NCBI GenBank assembly: GCA_013285905.1
Contig: JABDGU010000006.1
Coordinates: 1-64,000, forward strand
DNA: 64,000 nt
Source of the DNA: Bacteroidota bacterium
Lineage (GTDB): Bacteria; Bacteroidota; Bacteroidia; Chitinophagales; Chitinophagaceae
Direction: 5' to 3'
Shown one piece after another: positions 60,348-64,000 of the stretch. The position numbers and the translations under genes are program-made. Numbering within the stretch: the stretch's first letter is position 1; each line of letters opens with the position of its first letter. The notes beneath the pieces are model-generated. The model searched no databases. It saw nothing but the letters and a program-made list of their open reading frames with translations, and was not told the DNA's origin.

Positions 60348-61358
60348 ATGGAATCCAACGACCTGCAACAATTATTTTTCAAACACATTAAATCCCTGCT
60401 TCCCGCAAACCGTTCTTTTGTGGATGAAGTTGCTGACCTGCTCCATATAAGCAACGATAGCGCCTATCGCAGAATACGTGGAGAAAAAGCAATTACATTG
60501 GAGGAGATACAAAAGCTGTGCAACCATTATCACGTCTCAATAGACCAGGTAATGAATATAAGCTCCGATAGCATCGTTTTTCATGGCAACAATGTGGAGC
60601 CGGGCAATTTTGATTTTGAGAAATACCTGCAGGAAATGCTCCATATTCTTAAAGCATTGAATGCTGCGAACAAGAAGATGATGATATATGAGGCCAAAGA
60701 CATGCCTGTATTCTACAATTTCCTTTTTCCGGAATTGGCTTCATTCAAATTCTTTTTCTGGATGAAAAGCGTATTATCCTATCCGGACCACGCTAAAATG
60801 AAATTTGAGGATAATGAATTGGAACCCATCCTGCAAAAAACAGGGGCAGATATCTTTAAAAATTACTGCCAGGTACCCTCTACAGAAATATGGGTAGTGG
60901 AATCTATCAGTACTACGATACGTCAGATAGAATATTACACGGAAAGCGGTGTTATCCGCAAAAAAGATACTATTGCTCTATTATACGAACAACTGGAAAA
61001 AGTGGTGGAACATATTAAAGAGCAGGCCGAGCATGGAGAAAAATTTCAGTTAGGCTCAAAGCCCGCGGGTAAACCCGATAATTATAAATTGTATTATAAC
61101 GAGGTTTTCCTGGGCCACAATTCAATTATACTTGAGGCTGACAGTATGCAGACAGTGGTTATCAACCACGGCGTACTGAACTATATGCGCACCAGCGATA
61201 AAAAATTCTATGACTATACTCTGAAACAGTTGGAGAACACCATGAAAAAATCCCTTCTCATCAGTTCTGTAAGCGAAAAAGAGCGCAACCGCTTTTTTAA
61301 TGTCTTGTTTGATAAAATAAGCCAGTCGAAAAAAGCTACCTTGGAGCAAAGGGGTTAA
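60348..61358 (+). CDS. Helix-turn-helix (XRE/BetR-like) transcriptional regulator
   Basis: 336 aa from the Met at 60348 (MESNDLQQLF). An N-terminal HTH (about 20-60: FVDEVADLLHISNDSAYRRI, then RGEKAITLEEIQKLCNHYH) resembling the BetR/XRE group, followed by a long all-alpha C-terminal part of unknown fold that is common in Bacteroidota regulators. Confidence 0.88.
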   Translation: MESNDLQQLFFKHIKSLLPANRSFVDEVADLLHISNDSAYRRIRGEKAITLEEIQKLCNHYHVSIDQVMNISSDSIVFHGNNVEPGNFDFEKYLQEMLHILKALNAANKKMMIYEAKDMPVFYNFLFPELASFKFFFWMKSVLSYPDHAKMKFEDNELEPILQKTGADIFKNYCQVPSTEIWVVESISTTIRQIEYYTESGVIRKKDTIALLYEQLEKVVEHIKEQAEHGEKFQLGSKPAGKPDNYKLYYNEVFLGHNSIILEADSMQTVVINHGVLNYMRTSDKKFYDYTLKQLENTMKKSLLISSVSEKERNRFFNVLFDKISQSKKATLEQRG

Positions 61359-61374
61359 AACAATTACACGTGCA

Positions 61375-61809
61375 CTATATTAATCCCGGCATCATGGGCC
61401 CGGCAAATTGCATATTAAGCGTAAAGGGCGATGAAAGTAATGCGATAAACAATACTACAAGCAATAAAGTTTCAATTATACCTATAGCAAGCCCTATTTT
61501 GGCAAGCCCCTTATAGCGGCAATTATGTCGTAGCCCTAAAGCACCTAAAATAATTGCTAACGGGCCAAGTAATGTTGCCGCAAATACGATGGCTAAAATG
61601 CCCAAAGCACCGCCTTTCTTTTGTTTATAGTCTTCTACATAGCTTTTCGGAGGCGTTGTCTTTTGGGCACATTCAAGTACATCTTTCCGGGCAAGCACTG
61701 TATCCTTATCGCATTTTACCACAAATGCAGCATCTGCCTTTTGTGCTGAAAAGATACAGATCGCTGCCAATAAAAGTGTAGTGAAAATTGTGTGTTTCAT
61801 AAAATTCAT
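61375..61809 (-). CDS. Two-TM hypothetical protein (DUF4190-like), paralog 1
   Basis: 144 aa (Met at 61809; M4 at 61800 also possible). Signal peptide, then two TM helices about 67-90 and 105-125; the loop LGLRHNCRYKGLAKIGLAIG is shared with the next gene. Cys at 34 and 47 could pair. Function unknown; small membrane protein family. Confidence 0.8.
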   Translation of the reverse strand: MNFMKHTIFTTLLLAAICIFSAQKADAAFVVKCDKDTVLARKDVLECAQKTTPPKSYVEDYKQKKGGALGILAIVFAATLLGPLAIILGALGLRHNCRYKGLAKIGLAIGIIETLLLVVLFIALLSSPFTLNMQFAGPMMPGLI

Positions 61810-61834
61810 TTTTTAGTAAAAGTGAACAATGCTT

Positions 61835-62236
61835 TTAAAGACCGTGTTGGGATATGCTAAGTAATAAGTATAAAAAAAATAATGATTCCACACTCCCAAT
61901 GATTAAACCTATAATAGCAAGGGCCTTGTAAGAGCAATTTCTGTGTAACCCTTTCAATCCCAAAACAACTGCAAGAGGCCCTAAAATCCCCAAAAAACAA
62001 ACAAGAAATGAAGCAATGGCAAAGTCACCATCACTATGGCCGTGCATATATTGGTTTGTCCTGGGAATGAAGCTGTTAGAAAATCGTTCTGTGTGCAAAA
62101 TCTGTCTTAGTTCTTTAACCATGTCTCTTTTAGTTGTCATTACATTGCTTTTCGTAAGAAATGCAGCATAAGAACTCTGAAATGAAACAATGCATACTGT
62201 AATTAAGAAAACTGTACCAAGTACTTTGTGTTTCAT
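61835..62236 (-). CDS. Two-TM hypothetical protein (DUF4190-like), paralog 2
   Basis: 133 aa. Same layout as paralog 1: signal peptide, then hydrophobic segments about 75-97 and 105-128 joined by LKGLHRNCSYKALAIIGLIIG. Tandem duplication with 25 bp between the genes. Function unknown. Confidence 0.8.
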   Translation of the reverse strand: MKHKVLGTVFLITVCIVSFQSSYAAFLTKSNVMTTKRDMVKELRQILHTERFSNSFIPRTNQYMHGHSDGDFAIASFLVCFLGILGPLAVVLGLKGLHRNCSYKALAIIGLIIGSVESLFFLYLLLSISQHGL

Positions 62237-62343
62237 AAATTTATTTTACAAGATGAGTAATAATAATTTTTAATAACCAGCAAGGAACCTTGAAGCAATA
62301 AGAATATAAACCATCCCATATTAAGTCCTGTCAGAGCAAGGAT
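62237..62343 (-). pseudogene. Degenerate third paralog of the two-TM family
   Basis: Reading the minus strand from 62342, codons give KILALTGLNMGWFIFLLLQG, matching the C-terminal helix of paralogs 1 and 2 (KALAIIGLIIG...) with an internal deletion. It has no start and joins directly onto the 3' end of the small lipoprotein gene. An 11-bp inverted repeat CCCATATTAAG (62315-62325 / 62344-62354) spans the junction. Confidence 0.65.
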
Positions 62344-62344
62344 C

Positions 62345-62689
62345 TTAATATGGGAATACGCCGGACCCGCAATTACTATTGCTGTTTGCAGAAACAATAC
62401 ACACTACACTATAATTGCCATTTTCTGTTTTACGTTCTATTTTATATCCCACTGCACTTAGGTTCTGGACATTCCAATATAGGGACGCAATAATTACATT
62501 TATGAATTGACCATTCCGATGTGAAATATTATTATAACTATAATCAGGGACGGGATCAGGGATGGCTCCTATAAAAGACCCTGCATATAGATTTGTTGGA
62601 GCAGTAAGTGATGGTGTTGCTTGTTCAGTTTTATTGCATCCTGAAAAAATGAATGATGTTGATAATATAAGTAGTAATACTTGTTTCAT
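62345..62689 (-). CDS. Small lipoprotein with fibronectin-III-like segment, probably 3'-truncated
   Basis: 114 aa, lipobox FSGC (Cys 18). Residues about 30-100 (TAPTNLYA ... YWNVQNLSAVGYKIERKTEN) look like a single Fn3 domain, but the frame stops at FPY just where a family member would continue with its last strands, at the junction with the degraded paralog. Likely a fusion product of a deletion. Confidence 0.65.
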   Translation of the reverse strand: MKQVLLLILSTSFIFSGCNKTEQATPSLTAPTNLYAGSFIGAIPDPVPDYSYNNISHRNGQFINVIIASLYWNVQNLSAVGYKIERKTENGNYSVVCIVSANSNSNCGSGVFPY

Positions 62690-62862
62690 AAAATTACTTA
62701 ATAGATAAATAATAAAGTACTAACACAAAGATTGGCCTATACCCGGCCATATCATAATTGATTCCTGCGCGATGTGAGGTGAGATTTGCAGCAATTATAG
62801 AAACGAATGTTTTAGAGGGTCAATTGCCCCATTATTGCAGTTGTGCTTGATGCACTATCAGT

Positions 62863-62885
62863 TTTTTGGCAAAAATTGCCAAAAA
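62863..62885. promoter_or_regulatory. Palindrome TTTTTGGCAA-AAA-TTGCCAAAAA
   Basis: 10-bp arms separated by three A. The half-site TTGGCAA is the same as in the leader of the XRE gene, so it may be a second binding site of that regulator. Confidence 0.45.
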
Positions 62886-62910
62886 CTCTTAAATATTTAT
62901 TGATTTTTAC

Positions 62911-62942
62911 TAAAGAAAAAGGGCAAAGTTTACACCTTGCCC
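62911..62942 (-). terminator. Terminator of the arginine decarboxylase gene
   Basis: On the minus strand: GGGCAAGG ... CTTTGCCC stem (one mismatch, 6-nt loop), followed by TTTTTCTTT. Confidence 0.8.
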
Positions 62943-62971
62943 AAAACTATTTACCGTTTCAACTTATCAAC

Positions 62972-64000
62972 TTATTTAACGTAACCAAGTATTTTCAGCA
63001 TACTTAGTGAGGTTTGCTCCTTGGCATAGAGCCAGTCTTCCAGTTTACCTTCTTTGTTCTTTTCTATAACCACATGCTTGGGAGATGGTATCATGCAATG
63101 CTTGATGCCTCCATAACCGGCAAGCTGGTCCTGGTAGGCACCGGTGTGGAAGAAGCCAATATAAAGTGGTTCAGCTCCTTTTTCCTTATCTAATTTGGGT
63201 AGGAACACCGCATTTATATGCTCTTCTGATGTGTAAAAATCGTGGCTGTCGCAGGTCAGACCGCCCAGGTGCACTTCCTGGTATTCTTTATCCCATTTAT
63301 TTATCGGCAGCATCAGGAATTTCTCACCAATGCCCCAGGTGTCGGGTAATGTGGTAATAAAAGAGCTATCGATCATATACCATATCTCGCGGTCGTTCTG
63401 CATTTTTTCGTCCAAAATGCTATAGATCACAGCCCCCGACTCTCCCACAGTAAAGGAACCAAACTCGGTATATATATCAGGTGTATCAACTTTGTTTTTC
63501 TTACATACTTTTTTAATGGTGGATACGATCTCGTTCACCATATAATTGTAATCATAGTCGAAGCCAAGCGAGTGTTTTATGGGCAGGCCACCACCAATAT
63601 TCAAGCCATCCAGTTCAGGGCATACCTTTTTCAATTGGCAATAGATATTCAGCACTTTGTTCAACTCACTCCAATAATAGACATCGTCTTTTATCCCTTT
63701 GTTCATGAAAAAATGCAGCATCTTTAGTCGAAACTTGTCATTGCCCTTCAATTTATCTACATAAAATTCCAGTACATCCCTGCTGCGTATACCCAGGCGC
63801 GACGTATAGAAATCAAATGTGGGCTCTTCCTCGCTTGCTATGCGCATCCCTATGTTCACGGGTTCTTTGGTGCGTATCAGGCGTTTGTAATCGTCAAACT
63901 CATTTTTATTATCCAGTATGGGTATTACATTTTTAAACCCTTCATTTATAAGCCGGGATATACTGCGTGTATAGGCCTTTGTTTTAAAGCCATTGCAGAT
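62972..64000 (-). CDS. speA: Biosynthetic arginine decarboxylase (5' end outside window)
   Basis: The frame is open from 62972 to the right edge, 342 codons visible; the GTG at 63859 is internal. Visible parts: ICNGFKTKAYTRS at the edge, LHFFMNKGI (the PLP-phosphate region HxG-like), DGLNIGGGLP (glycine loop), YTEFGSFTVGESGAV and CDSHDFY (substrate Cys region). Fold type III PLP decarboxylase making agmatine for polyamine synthesis. Length suggests only the C-terminal half is in the window. Confidence 0.93.
   Translation of the reverse strand: MCNGFKTKAYTRSISRLINEGFKNVIPILDNKNEFDDYKRLIRTKEPVNIGMRIASEEEPTFDFYTSRLGIRSRDVLEFYVDKLKGNDKFRLKMLHFFMNKGIKDDVYYWSELNKVLNIYCQLKKVCPELDGLNIGGGLPIKHSLGFDYDYNYMVNEIVSTIKKVCKKNKVDTPDIYTEFGSFTVGESGAVIYSILDEKMQNDREIWYMIDSSFITTLPDTWGIGEKFLMLPINKWDKEYQEVHLGGLTCDSHDFYTSEEHINAVFLPKLDKEKGAEPLYIGFFHTGAYQDQLAGYGGIKHCMIPSPKHVVIEKNKEGKLEDWLYAKEQTSLSMLKILGYVK

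Larger units (their letters stand above)
62690..62970. other. Intergenic region with TTTTTGGCAA palindrome
   Basis: 281 bp without a gene. Contains a palindrome (TTTTTGGCAA / TTGCCAAAAA) and the speA terminator. GGCCTATACCCGGCC (about 62732-62746) is a further short symmetric element. Confidence 0.6.

Noticed and set aside
63857-63859. GTG as a start codon of the arginine decarboxylase frame
   Set aside because: The frame continues upstream to the window edge with clear family sequence (ICNGFK), so the GTG is internal.

Overview
The window looks like chromosomal DNA of a Bacteroidota bacterium, probably of the Chitinophagaceae/Sphingobacteriales type. The evidence is: three secreted proteins ending in a type IX secretion (T9SS) type A sorting domain; several promoters matching the Bacteroidota -7 element TAnnTTTG; almost no Shine-Dalgarno sites; a serine palmitoyltransferase-like enzyme (bacterial sphingolipids); 7TM-DISM and TPR histidine kinases; a PafA-type phosphatase; and DUF983, DUF1697, DUF885 and TraB families. 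No phage, plasmid, IS transposase or CRISPR array was found.

Layout. 1-11.9 kb: end of an adenylate cyclase, a cation diffusion facilitator, an origin-like intergenic region, an ABC transporter, a C10 cysteine protease with a coupled small secreted partner, a SET protein, a TPR histidine kinase, a racemase and a glycosyltransferase. 12.0-19.4 kb: a compact signalling locus. It holds a ThiF/nitroreductase fusion (Rv1355c-like), an acyltransferase-like protein, a 7TM-DISM histidine kinase, a REC-histidine kinase and a single-domain receiver; a second receiver, paralogous to the REC of the hybrid protein, is divergent. This is the best candidate for an undescribed small-molecule production and sensing unit. 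19.4-30 kb: an accessory region with a duplicated and truncated cysC, a DUF1016 nuclease gene, an fbp remnant, sulfate activation genes (cysC, cysN, cysD), three glycosylation or sulfation genes, a cysteine-rich repeat protein and an NHL-repeat T9SS protein. It is peppered with dispersed palindromic repeats, one pair of which is translated inside cysD.

30-49 kb: mostly housekeeping genes (TraB/GumN, AlgH, uvrC, FTCD, DUF885, bacilliredoxin, gmk, transporters, era). 49.2 kb: an initiator tRNA followed by an FRG-domain gene at a possible integration hot spot. 50-64 kb: membrane and envelope functions (UbiA-like, T9SS protein, NlpC/P60, PafA, SPT-like, RmlD-like), hsp20 with a sigma-54-like promoter, an XRE regulator with putative operator repeats, a small decaying family of two-TM proteins, and the 3' part of arginine decarboxylase running off the right edge.

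Functional links: cysD/cysN/cysC make PAPS, and the nearby sulfotransferase with GT25 and GT9-like enzymes suggests sulfation of a surface glycan or lipid. No sulfite-forming genes are present, so assimilation is not indicated here. Several small genes without obvious names were found by reading: a 38-aa and a 46-aa membrane protein, and a 43-aa Cys/His-rich lipoprotein overlapping the stop codon of an MFS transporter gene.
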